64,000 nucleotides of DNA, taken from contig JACDNX010000003.1 of assembly GCA_017656385.1 (NCBI GenBank), forward strand, positions 124,001-188,000, written 5' to 3'. Of this stretch, positions 51,231 to 59,076 are shown in pieces; the stretch's first letter is position 1; each line of letters begins with the position of its first letter. Under the pieces are notes generated by a model. That model saw only the letters and a list, made by a program, of their open reading frames with translations, did no database searches and was not told where the DNA came from. Source of the stretch: Thermodesulfobacterium sp. Lineage in GTDB: Bacteria; Desulfobacterota; Thermodesulfobacteria; Thermodesulfobacteriales; Thermodesulfobacteriaceae. A program made the position numbers and the translations under genes.

Positions 51231-52454
51231 ATGACAGAAAAATATACTGTTATTGATTTTTTTGGCGCACCCGGTGGACTTTCTTTTGGCTTTGAAATGG
51301 CAGGATTCAAAAGTATTGGCGCACTTGATATTTTTAAAGCAGGTATGGAAACATATCAATTTAACTTTCCTGATTCTAAAATTCTGATTGAAGATATTAA
51401 AAAAGTTTCTGTTCAAGATTTAAAAAAAGAATTTGGAATCAGTAAAGAAAATATAGACATTGTGATTGGAGGTCCTCCCTGTCAGGGATTTTCCACAATA
51501 GGCCGGGTAAAAATAGCTTCTCTTGCAAGAAATGGCACCTGGAAATTAAACAACCATCATCCACGCTTTATCGATGATCCCCGAAATGAACTTTATAAAG
51601 AATTTATCAGAATGGTTAAGGGCCTTAAGCCCAAAATTGTAGTGATGGAAAATGTTCCCGGAATGATGAGTTATAGAAACGGAGAAATTGTACGTGAAAT
51701 TATAGAAGATTTTAATAGTATTGGATATACAGCTCAAGCCAGAATACTCAATGCGGTGGAATATGGCGTTCCTCAATTACGTAAAAGGATATTCTTTATT
51801 GCTGTAAGAAAAGACCTCAAAATTAAAATACTGTGGCCTGAACCGACTCATACTTATTCTAATTCTAATAGCATGTCTTCTATAGGACCTCTTTTTAAAA
51901 AAAAGAAATTAAAACCCGCCGTTACAGTATGGGAAGCTATCGGAGATCTACCTTCTCCAGTCCCCGGGAAACCTAAACTTGCAGATGTAGCTTTAAATTA
52001 TGATAAAGAACCCTTCAGTGAATATCAAAAATGGGCCAGACAGGGTTCTAAAGAAGTACATAACCATATAACCAGACAGCATAATGAACGCGATATAAAG
52101 GTTTTCTCACTCATGAAGGAAGGGGAAAAATGGAAAGATTTACCTGAGGAAATAAGAAAAAGTTACGGTTACAGAGATGATATTTTCAACGACAAGTTTA
52201 AGAAACTAAAACGGGATGAACCATCTTGGACGGTTGTTGCCCATCTTTACAAGGATGGATATATGTATATTCATCCTGTGGAGGCAAGGACTATAACTGT
52301 TAGAGAAGCTGCAAGATTACAGAGTTTCCCGGATACTTTCATTTTCAAAGGTTCAAGAACTGATCAGTTTAAACAGGTTGGAAATGCAGTTCCGCCTTTG
52401 CTTGCAAAGGCGGTGGCTCTGTGTGTGAAGAAAATGCTTGAAAACATAAAATGA
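51231..52454 (+). CDS. DNA (cytosine-5-)-methyltransferase
   Basis: C5 cytosine methyltransferase that protects host sites from the adjacent nuclease. Motif I FGAPGG (residues 11-16), motif IV GGPPCQGFS with catalytic Cys84, motif VI MENVPG, motif VIII QLRKRIFFI, motif IX REAARLQSFPD and motif X QVGNAVPP are all present and in order. 407 aa. Its stop overlaps the glycosylase ATG by 4 nt (ATGA). Confidence 0.95.
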   Translation: MTEKYTVIDFFGAPGGLSFGFEMAGFKSIGALDIFKAGMETYQFNFPDSKILIEDIKKVSVQDLKKEFGISKENIDIVIGGPPCQGFSTIGRVKIASLARNGTWKLNNHHPRFIDDPRNELYKEFIRMVKGLKPKIVVMENVPGMMSYRNGEIVREIIEDFNSIGYTAQARILNAVEYGVPQLRKRIFFIAVRKDLKIKILWPEPTHTYSNSNSMSSIGPLFKKKKLKPAVTVWEAIGDLPSPVPGKPKLADVALNYDKEPFSEYQKWARQGSKEVHNHITRQHNERDIKVFSLMKEGEKWKDLPEEIRKSYGYRDDIFNDKFKKLKRDEPSWTVVAHLYKDGYMYIHPVEARTITVREAARLQSFPDTFIFKGSRTDQFKQVGNAVPPLLAKAVALCVKKMLENIK

Positions 52455-53098
52455 ACACAGATATTTTCCTTTATATTCAGAACAACCTATGCAGATTTTA
52501 CGAAAAAGAAGGCAGAGATTTTCCATGGAGACATACTTCCGATCCTTATGCAGTGATGATAGCAGAGTTTATGTTACAGCGAACCAGAGCAGAACAGGTT
52601 GTCCCGGTATATAAAAAATTTATGAAAAAATACCCTGATATAAACTCCCTTTCACGAGCTTCTCTGTCCGAAATAAGAGAAATTCTTTATTCACTGGGAC
52701 TACACTGGCGAGCCCATCATTTTTTGGAATCTGCCAGATATATTATTAATCATTTCAAAGGAAAATTCCCTGCAGAAAGAGAAGAACTTTTAAAAATCCC
52801 CGGAGTGGGGGACTATGTTGCCGGAGCAATATTAGTGGTCGCGTATAAAAAAAGAGAATATGTTGTTGATAGCAATATAGCAAGATTCTTGAATAGATTT
52901 TTTGATTTGCGGTTGTCGGGAGAAATAAGGAGGAATTCTGTTATCAAAAAGCTGGCTAAAAATCTTTTTCGTCATCAAGATCCAGAAAAGATACTATTTT
53001 CGGTATTAGATTTTACAGCGGCTATATGTATTCCTCAAAAACCGCAATGTAAATCTTGTTTTTTAAAAAACAAGTGCGAATATTTCAAATTAAATTAG
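52451..53098 (+). CDS. HhH-GPD T/G mismatch DNA glycosylase (Mig.Mth-like)
   Basis: 215-aa endonuclease III/MutY superfamily glycosylase. N-terminal RDFPWRHTSDPYAVMIAEFML is close to the pattern of Mig.Mth, the thymine-DNA glycosylase encoded beside the MthTI R-M system of Methanothermobacter. HhH IPGVGDYVAGAI (116-127) with Tyr122 at the position of the EndoIII catalytic Lys, Asp140 (YVVDSN), and a C-terminal [4Fe-4S] set C193, C200, C203, C209. It would repair T/G mismatches made by deamination of 5-methylcytosine, a heavy burden at high temperature. Translationally coupled to the methyltransferase. Confidence 0.85.
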   Translation: MNTDIFLYIQNNLCRFYEKEGRDFPWRHTSDPYAVMIAEFMLQRTRAEQVVPVYKKFMKKYPDINSLSRASLSEIREILYSLGLHWRAHHFLESARYIINHFKGKFPAEREELLKIPGVGDYVAGAILVVAYKKREYVVDSNIARFLNRFFDLRLSGEIRRNSVIKKLAKNLFRHQDPEKILFSVLDFTAAICIPQKPQCKSCFLKNKCEYFKLN

Positions 53099-53292
53099 AG
53101 TAAATCTTTTATAAATGTATAAATACCAAAAAGCTCCCAACTTTCAAATTTTCGGCTTTAAAAAAGTTCAAAATGTGTTTTTTTCTAAGATTTAGTGGAA
53201 TATAATCTTTTTCTGCCTGATTTTCCGTTGATACCTCCTGTATAAAATGTACACCTGACAACTTTTTTATCCTTTTTCATCTTCATAAATTT

Positions 53293-53388
53293 TTACACCT
53301 CTTCAGCAAGGTTTATCTTGTCTTTTTCAAAATAGTCTAACCATATGGAACTATCTGTTATTACCATATATGCTCTTATTTTTTCCAT
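53293..53388 (-). pseudogene. VapC-like PIN toxin N-terminal fragment
   Basis: A minus-strand frame reads MEKIRAYMVITDSSIWLDYF then EKDKINLAEEV and stops. MVITDSSIWLDYFEKDK is the first strand, metal-binding Asp and first helix of a PIN-domain ribonuclease. Only 31 codons remain; about 100 residues are missing. No antitoxin gene is seen. It overlaps the end of the membrane-protein gene at 53376 by 13 nt. Confidence 0.45.
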
Positions 53389-53870
53389 ATGAGCGGTATT
53401 AAAAGAGAAACTAAAGCATAAAAAAAAAGAAAAATATATGGAATTGCGAGAATGAAAGGAATATATTTCTCAACCCTTGTAAGTTGCAAATACTTACTTT
53501 TTTCTTTTCCCTCTCCTAATAATTCCCATTCTTTATCATAGCAAGGGAACGGTAAATATTGCTCCATTTCATGTATAACTTTAAATTTTCCTGAATTAAG
53601 CTGTTTATAAGATCGTATGTTTATGTGCCATAAAATACATAGAGCTATGCCTAATAAGGATACAATGATAAATATTACAGTTTGATTGAATTTACCCACA
53701 CTTACTAATATTGAGAGTAAAGCAAGTAAGCCTGATAACAAAGAAATGTAAAATTTATTTGTCTGCATTCTCCTTTCGCTTATCCTATCAGCCATTTCTA
53801 CATATAACTTGTATTGTTCTAACAAGTGTTCGTTAAATTTTTCTCCATATTTGTTTTTATCCACACTCAT
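53376..53870 (-). CDS. RipA-like membrane protein (partner of TIR gene)
   Basis: 164 aa with a polar N-terminus (about 1-40), two helices (about 42-84), a soluble loop with FKVIHEMEQYLPFPCYDKEWELLG, and a C-terminal hydrophobic hairpin (about 128-160). The layout resembles the RipA family of octameric membrane proteins that are often paired with MTH538-type TIR proteins. ATG 53870 overlaps the TIR stop (ATGA), so the two are translated together. It could be a membrane-permeabilising effector; this is inference. Confidence 0.65.
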   Translation of the reverse strand: MSVDKNKYGEKFNEHLLEQYKLYVEMADRISERRMQTNKFYISLLSGLLALLSILVSVGKFNQTVIFIIVSLLGIALCILWHINIRSYKQLNSGKFKVIHEMEQYLPFPCYDKEWELLGEGKEKSKYLQLTRVEKYIPFILAIPYIFLFFYALVSLLIPLIWKK

Positions 53871-54286
53871 ATAGCCAGTCTCCTTATAGCTGACACAATT
53901 GAATTTGTATTCCATCCCACTATTTCGTCTGCATTTTCAGCAACAAATTGAGAAATTCTTGTTTGGGCCCAAGGTTTTATTGCTATTACAGGTTTTGGTG
54001 TTTTAAATTCTGTCTTTGCTATTTTAATCTCTTTTTTAATCCATGCGCTATATGTTGCGTATACACCGGCCATTACCAAAATTACATGGCAGGGAGCCAT
54101 TTGTTTTTTTATAGCTTCATAAAGAGCTTGAGAATTTGGAGCATTATGAATTGGGTCATCTTTGGGAACTGAGTAATCCTTGAAATAAAAATAAGGAGCT
54201 TTTTCCAGAAGGTCCATTAATCTCTCATATGCATAACTATAACTCCAAGAATGACTTAAGAAAATGTTATAAATTTTTATTGGCAT
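53867..54286 (-). CDS. MTH538/ThsB-like TIR-domain protein
   Basis: 139 aa covering just one TIR-like domain: IYNIFLSHSWSYS (strand A and loop), YFYFKDYSVPKDDP, CHVILVMAGVYATYSAWIKKEI (strand D and helix), KPVIAIKPWA and ADEIVGWNTNSIVSAIRR. This is the TIR_like (MTH538) family that includes Thoeris ThsB, which makes a cyclic ADP-ribose signal from NAD+. AAGGAGG site. Followed without gap by a membrane protein, giving a sensor/effector-like pair. Confidence 0.8.
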   Translation of the reverse strand: MPIKIYNIFLSHSWSYSYAYERLMDLLEKAPYFYFKDYSVPKDDPIHNAPNSQALYEAIKKQMAPCHVILVMAGVYATYSAWIKKEIKIAKTEFKTPKPVIAIKPWAQTRISQFVAENADEIVGWNTNSIVSAIRRLAI

Positions 54287-54569
54287 TTTAAACCTCCTTT
54301 TTAAAAATAATAGTTCACTTTTTCTGTTTTTCTTTTTACATGCTTTTTCAAGTAATATTGATGTTCTATTTTTACGGTCTACAATTTTAAATAATTTTTA
54401 TTCTACAGTAAAATTAATTTCTTTTCAAAAATATACTAAAAAATAAATAAAAATTAAAAATGATAGGTGTTATTATTAAGTTATTAAAAAATTTGTTTAA
54501 ACTAAAAGTTTTTAATTGAAATAAAAGTTGAAATAAAAAAAAATTAATTAAAAAGGAGAAAACTAAAAT
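54287..54569. other. AT-rich gap, no gene
   Basis: About 280 bases of A/T-rich sequence upstream of the TIR gene. No ORF, repeat or hairpin stands out. The promoter of the TIR operon must be here. Confidence 0.4.
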
Positions 54570-54600
54570 AAAAAAACCGGACGGGAAGCTCCCATCCGGT
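54570..54600 (-). terminator. Rho-independent terminator (minus strand)
   Basis: On the minus strand a 10-bp stem ACCGGATGGG / CCCGTCCGGT (one G-U) with a short loop is followed by seven T. It ends the transcript of the small gene at 54634 and the amidoligase module. Confidence 0.85.
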
Positions 54601-54633
54601 ACAAAAGTTTCTTAAAACCTTTTTGTTTTTATT

Positions 54634-54987
54634 CTAACCACTTACCTTTAAAAGAAATTTTTGTTCAAAGTTTATTATTTTTGCTTTAAGTATTTGTAAA
54701 GCTGTTTCATAATCATTAAAAAGCTCACAATATCTAAACTGCTCCCTTTTTTCATCTGGTAAAGTCAGGGTAATATCTACTAAATATTTTTTACCCTGAT
54801 AGGAAACTATTTCCGCATAAAGTCCATCTGTAAGATGCGGATATGTTTTATTTTTAACTGGATAATAATAAATTGCATACTCAAAACCTCCAAAATACTG
54901 AATGTTTTTCTGTAAAATCAAAGTTTTTGGATATTTAAAAGCTATATATCTTGTTGGATATTCTGTTGTTAACATAGTTTTAATCAT
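54634..54987 (-). CDS. Small hypothetical protein of the amidoligase module
   Basis: 117 aa, Tyr-rich (about 13 Tyr), predicted mixed beta/alpha, no motif recognised. GAGGAGG site. It lies 92 nt after the glutamine amidotransferase stop and just before a strong terminator, so it probably belongs to the same transcript. It could be a substrate or accessory protein of the amidoligase; no evidence beyond position. Confidence 0.55.
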   Translation of the reverse strand: MIKTMLTTEYPTRYIAFKYPKTLILQKNIQYFGGFEYAIYYYPVKNKTYPHLTDGLYAEIVSYQGKKYLVDITLTLPDEKREQFRYCELFNDYETALQILKAKIINFEQKFLLKVSG

Positions 54988-55079
54988 TTTTTACCTCCTC
55001 TTTCAAGATTTTATAGTCTTGGGTTTTTCATTTGAAGTATGCCCATAAATTTTAAATCTGTATTTATCGACAATTTTTC

Positions 55080-56198
55080 CTACATCTGAACACTCTGCAT
55101 GTAAGAATATGCTCCAGCTTTCATATCTCCCGCAGGTATAAATTTATTTTTAAAATCCTTTAATGCCTGCTTGAGCTTCCTTCTTTTCCTGTAAAGCTCT
55201 TTTAACCTTTCCTTTGCCTCCTCAACCGCATAAACATGTTCAGGATCATCAGAAAATTCACTCTCCATTATGTTCAGGTATTCCTTAATATCTCTAATCT
55301 CCTCTTCCACGTACTCCAGTTCTTCTTTCAATCCATAATATTCATCTTCGTACCCGTCCCACTCGCAATACCCATTCCAGATGTATGGCATGTAGTAATC
55401 GCTGTAAACCGGCTCCCTGAGCTTTAAATCTTTAACTTTCTTTACCTCTCCATCACCATCAATCACGTAAAGCCTGTAAGGCAGTGGCTCAAAATGAGAA
55501 ACCTCTTTCAAGTCCTCTCCTGCAATTTCACATGCTTTCTTGAACATCTCCTCCGTAGAAACGATAAACCTTCCCAAACCTTTACCCCTTAAGTCACAAA
55601 CCCATAGAGGTCTGTCCGCACTTCTCACAAAGTAAATTTTTTCGTCCCAATACATTATCAAAGCCCAGCTTCCACTCACGTCTTTCAAAACCTCTTCAAC
55701 AACTTCCTCTACCGCTTTGTCCTGTCTTAAAAGCTTGGCTATGCAGGCAAAAAGCAAGAAACTGTCAACTTCATACCACTTTGGATTTTTGATATTAAGA
55801 CTTAACGCTTTCTTTACCAGGTCTTCGTAGTTAATCACTCCATTGTGAACCCCGGCAAATATCTTTCCTTTTACCCGAAACATGAACGGATGAGAATTGC
55901 CATCACTTATCTCTCCCTTCGTTGCATATCTCACATGTCCTATCACTATCTTCGCATCATCAAGCATCCAGTTTATCCTTTCTTCCTCTTGAACCAGAAA
56001 CTTCAAGGCATTAATCCCTCTTTTCAGAAGATATACTTTTTCCCCTTCTTTTCTTGCTTTGACAGTTAACAACCCGGTTCCATCAGGATTGCTGCCAGCT
56101 TCCGCTAACAGCAGTCCCTTAATTAACTTATTAACTTTTTTTGCTTCAGCTACTTTTAATTTTCTTCCTCCTCCATGCCACGCTAAAACTCTACACAT
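55080..56198 (-). CDS. Class II glutamine amidotransferase (Ntn) protein
   Basis: 372 aa. The protein begins MCRVLAWHGG, so Cys2 becomes the N-terminal nucleophile after Met removal; this fixes the start at 56198 (AAAGGAGG upstream), not 56240. Other GATase II marks: GHVRYATKGE (87-96), NSHPF (101-105), HNGVINYEDL (118-127). The C-terminal third is a charged helical stretch (about 280-355), probably coiled coil. It should release ammonia from glutamine for a partner. The amidoligase gene 95 nt upstream is the obvious partner. Confidence 0.85.
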   Translation of the reverse strand: MCRVLAWHGGGRKLKVAEAKKVNKLIKGLLLAEAGSNPDGTGLLTVKARKEGEKVYLLKRGINALKFLVQEEERINWMLDDAKIVIGHVRYATKGEISDGNSHPFMFRVKGKIFAGVHNGVINYEDLVKKALSLNIKNPKWYEVDSFLLFACIAKLLRQDKAVEEVVEEVLKDVSGSWALIMYWDEKIYFVRSADRPLWVCDLRGKGLGRFIVSTEEMFKKACEIAGEDLKEVSHFEPLPYRLYVIDGDGEVKKVKDLKLREPVYSDYYMPYIWNGYCEWDGYEDEYYGLKEELEYVEEEIRDIKEYLNIMESEFSDDPEHVYAVEEAKERLKELYRKRRKLKQALKDFKNKFIPAGDMKAGAYSYMQSVQM

Positions 56199-56246
56199 AT
56201 TTACACCTCCTTTTAAATTTTTTTCTTTTTTGACTTTCAAAATTTG

Positions 56247-56281
56247 AAAACGGCAGAGAGAAAAGCTCTCCCTGCCGTTTT
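56247..56281. terminator. Hairpin between amidoligase and amidotransferase genes
   Basis: A 10-bp stem AAAACGGCAG / CTGCCGTTTT with an inner AGAG/CTCT pairing. It can act on either strand but the T-runs are short (TTTT), so read-through from the amidoligase gene into the amidotransferase gene is plausible. Confidence 0.6.
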
Positions 56282-56292
56282 ACTTTGGAAAA

Positions 56293-57720
56293 TTAAGCTC
56301 CTACTGCCATTTCAGATTCAACTTCACTGAATTCGCTTTCTTCAAAGAACCTTTCAATTTTTGACCATCTGCTGCTGCCTTCTATTCCAAAAAGACCGAG
56401 AACTATCAAAACATTGTGCAAACCTTCAGAATGTATGCACTTCCTTTCCTGTCTAAATTTTCTGCAACTGCAAATGATTTCTCCGTCTTTGACTTCCATC
56501 CTGACGAAGTTAGAAGAACTTTTCAAAGGAAATTCTACTTTCAGACTTTCTTCATCAAATCTGAACTTTATCTTTTCTGAAATTCTGAGAGCATATCCGA
56601 AAGAAAGTCTTTCTTTTTCTGACAGGTCCGCATTTCCAAGATAATCTTTAATAAGACATGAATAACTGTTAGAAGTAAGAATTCCAGCAACTGCCTCTTG
56701 AAGAGCTTCCTTGATTTTTTTATAAATCTTTTCTTTCTTCAATAAACCATCTGAATCTGCTAATTCAACGAAGTTATTGAACCTCTGAACGGCAAATTCT
56801 CTTACTTCTTTCAGAACAGGATGAGAACCTCTAACTCCGATAAAGTCAAGAAAATCCTCTATGGTTAAATAATCTCTGTCAACACTTTCAAGCAGGTTCC
56901 AGATGGTTCTGTGCTTTGCAGTTTCAGTTAAGCACAAAGAAATAATCACGTGCATCTTTGCCTTCTTAACATTCGTAGTTCCTGGCCAGAACCTGAATTC
57001 CACGTGCTTATTTCTAAATCCACTGAGATTTAAGCAAAGATACCTGTCAAGAACATAACCTTCAAAATTAGAAAAGTTCTGTTTAAAATGATAAGGTTCA
57101 AGAACTCTGCAGTAATGGTTTCCACGCCTGCTTGGAGGAACCAGAAACTTTATCAAGTCCCAGAGACAATACATAAGCATCTGCAGGTTAAAAGCATTCA
57201 CAAGATTGTAGTCATAAATATCCACATGAACGTGTCCTCCGCAGGTTCTGTTTACCCCCGATTCAAATCCGTGTTCATTAAGCTCTTCGTTCCAGATTCT
57301 CAAAACTCTTTCAACTTCCGCAAATCCAAACTTCTCCCCCATTCCAATTAACTGAGGAGAAGTTATTTCAACAGAATTCAAACCACTTACATTAACACTG
57401 CTATCCGTTCCAACTTTCCATCTTGGAGTAATCGTGTGATCGTATCCAGTCCTGTAAGCAGGAGCTCCATTTTCATTAAGCTTTGCAGCAAATTCATCTC
57501 TTGAAGAATAAATTCCACCTTCAAATTCAATTCCATACTTCCTTAGAGGAATCCAGCAAGGACTTTTCTCTTTTGTTAAAATCCTGAAAAGCTCTTTAAC
57601 TGAAATTCCCTGATAATAACAAAATTGATTAATTCTGAATCTTTTTTCTTCGTAACTCCCTCTTACTTCAAGTCCAATTTTCTTTAAAATTGCATCCTGC
57701 ATGTTTATTGTTCTTCTCAT
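56293..57720 (-). CDS. Amidoligase (GS/ATP-grasp-like COOH-NH2 ligase) with C-terminal SWIM finger
   Basis: 475 aa. The amidoligase_2 pattern is visible: YGIEFEG (62-68), WKVGTDSSV (101-109), EITSP (118-122), CGGHVHVDI (160-168), HVEFRFWPGT (239-248). These proteins join an amine to a carboxylate with ATP, with peptides or proteins as supposed substrates. The C-terminus carries a SWIM zinc finger (C417, C419, C428, H430), normally DNA- or protein-binding, an uncommon fusion. ATG 57720 has AAGGAGG 7 nt upstream. Next to a glutamine amidotransferase and another SWIM protein. Confidence 0.82.
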   Translation of the reverse strand: MRRTINMQDAILKKIGLEVRGSYEEKRFRINQFCYYQGISVKELFRILTKEKSPCWIPLRKYGIEFEGGIYSSRDEFAAKLNENGAPAYRTGYDHTITPRWKVGTDSSVNVSGLNSVEITSPQLIGMGEKFGFAEVERVLRIWNEELNEHGFESGVNRTCGGHVHVDIYDYNLVNAFNLQMLMYCLWDLIKFLVPPSRRGNHYCRVLEPYHFKQNFSNFEGYVLDRYLCLNLSGFRNKHVEFRFWPGTTNVKKAKMHVIISLCLTETAKHRTIWNLLESVDRDYLTIEDFLDFIGVRGSHPVLKEVREFAVQRFNNFVELADSDGLLKKEKIYKKIKEALQEAVAGILTSNSYSCLIKDYLGNADLSEKERLSFGYALRISEKIKFRFDEESLKVEFPLKSSSNFVRMEVKDGEIICSCRKFRQERKCIHSEGLHNVLIVLGLFGIEGSSRWSKIERFFEESEFSEVESEMAVGA

Positions 57721-57761
57721 CCTCACACCTCCTTTTCAATTTTTTGATTTTTTTCAAAATG

Positions 57762-57800
57762 AAAAAAGCCCTGAAAAGAGGAATACCCCCTTTTCAGGGC
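57762..57800 (-). terminator. Rho-independent terminator (minus strand)
   Basis: Perfect 11-bp stem GCCCTGAAAAG / CTTTTCAGGGC with an 11-nt loop, followed on the minus strand by six T. It separates the small SWIM gene from the amidoligase gene. Confidence 0.85.
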
Positions 57801-57901
57801 CTGTTTTCAAAAATTTTAAAATTCAGAAGCTTTTAGATTTTTTCGGGTTCTTTGATTTTTTTGATTTTTTAAGTTTTGAGATTTTTGGAATTTTCACTGA
57901 C

Positions 57902-58183
57902 TTACATTAATGCTCTTACGTGCTTGCAAAATCCACGCTTTAAAAAGCCGGGACAATTGCATACGAGATACCCTGACTGCGTTCTGTAAACCGTCCACAC
58001 TCCATAACCGATTTGGCTGTCTGACTGCATATCAAGAAAGTTGTCAAGTTCTACTTCAGGAGCTTTCCCTCCTCTAATTTTGGTTAAAAGAGTTCCGCAG
58101 TCAGGACAGCAATATTCAACCTCCCGTGCTTCTTCTTCACGATAAATTCGTGAACAACTCTCACACTTGTAAAGTCTTCTCAT
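57902..58183 (-). CDS. Small zinc-ribbon plus SWIM-domain protein
   Basis: 93 aa with two metal sites: a zinc-ribbon-like set at the N-terminus (C7, C10, then C26 and C29 in YCCPDCG) and a C-terminal SWIM finger CNCPGFLKRGFCKH (C75, C77, C86, H88). AAGGAGG site. The SWIM finger matches in type the one fused to the amidoligase downstream, which suggests both are guided to the same partner or nucleic acid. Confidence 0.75.
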   Translation of the reverse strand: MRRLYKCESCSRIYREEEAREVEYCCPDCGTLLTKIRGGKAPEVELDNFLDMQSDSQIGYGVWTVYRTQSGYLVCNCPGFLKRGFCKHVRALM

Positions 58184-58601
58184 GCTGCACCTCCTTTCTA
58201 ATTTTTTCTGCTTTTTGGTTTTTGGCTTTTAAAACACTGCAGGGATTTTTAAAATTTTGAGAATTTTGAAGAACTTTTGGGAACTTTTGAAAATTTTTTG
58301 AGATTTTTTTGAAACTTTTAGAACTTCGGAACTTTTTGATTTTTGTTTGATTTGTTTAATTTCTGTTTTGACTTGCCTGTTTGATGAGGTTTGTTTGATT
58401 TTTTGGTTTGGTTTTTAATTTGCGACTTTTTATTGATTTATTTCATCAGGGCTTCAATTAGCCCTGCTAACCCCTAAAAAGGATCTCCCGCAGGAAGCGG
58501 GAGCGAAAAAATAATATCTTAAAAAGTTTGATTTCCTTTTTGCACTTTTTTAAGTTTATAATAACACATCTTGCTTTTTAAGTCAAGAAAAGTAACATTT
58601 T
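58184..58601. promoter_or_regulatory. 418-base low-complexity intergenic region
   Basis: Between two minus-strand genes. From 58250 to 58440 it is a run of near-repeats of TTTTGA / GAACTTTTGG / TTTGATTT on the plus strand (A-rich on minus). Then two hairpins: AGGGCT...AGCCCT (58448-58465) and CTCCCGC-AGGAA-GCGGGAG (58485-58503), the latter followed on the minus strand by GATCC and five T, so a likely terminator of the upstream operon. The rest may hold the SWIM gene promoter. Confidence 0.5.
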
Positions 58602-59024
58602 TTAAGCTTCATTTTCCTTTTTCTCATTTTCAAGCTCTGATAAGGCCATTTCCTCTATAAGATCCGCCTTTCTCTCGTTCTTGAATTCCTCAATTCCCTG
58701 CTTTGTTTCCTCATCAAGAGGCTCTTCAAGTCCTCTCGGAACTCTGTAAGGAATTCCCGTGAACCTGCAAAGCTCACCGGCTGCCTCGTTCAGCTTCTGA
58801 ACAGCTTCATTATACTTCTTCAAAAGCGGTAAAACCTTTTCCGGATCAAACCTGATAAGAAGATTTCTTCTGAGATAGTTAATCGCTCTGTCTGCCTGCC
58901 TTGCAATGTCAAGAACTATGTGAGTATCATTGGTTCTTACAAGCATCACCCTCGTATTTCTTTCCTTTGCAAGATTAATCTTTCTCTGAACCCTTGGATC
59001 TTCAACCTGCACCTGATCTGCCAT
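58602..59024 (-). CDS. Hypothetical helical protein
   Basis: 140 aa from ATG 59024 (AAAGGAGG upstream). Predicted all-helical and charged: AKERNTRVMLVRTNDTHIVLDIARQADRAINYL, a middle with KKYNEAVQKLNEAAGELC, and a Glu/Lys-rich tail. No family recognised. Last gene of the minus-strand transfer operon that starts beyond the right edge. Confidence 0.6.
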   Translation of the reverse strand: MADQVQVEDPRVQRKINLAKERNTRVMLVRTNDTHIVLDIARQADRAINYLRRNLLIRFDPEKVLPLLKKYNEAVQKLNEAAGELCRFTGIPYRVPRGLEEPLDEETKQGIEEFKNERKADLIEEMALSELENEKKENEA

Positions 59025-59076
59025 CTTCAACACCTCCTTTCTCCTGTTTTTTTAATTTAAAATACAGGCGAAGTAA

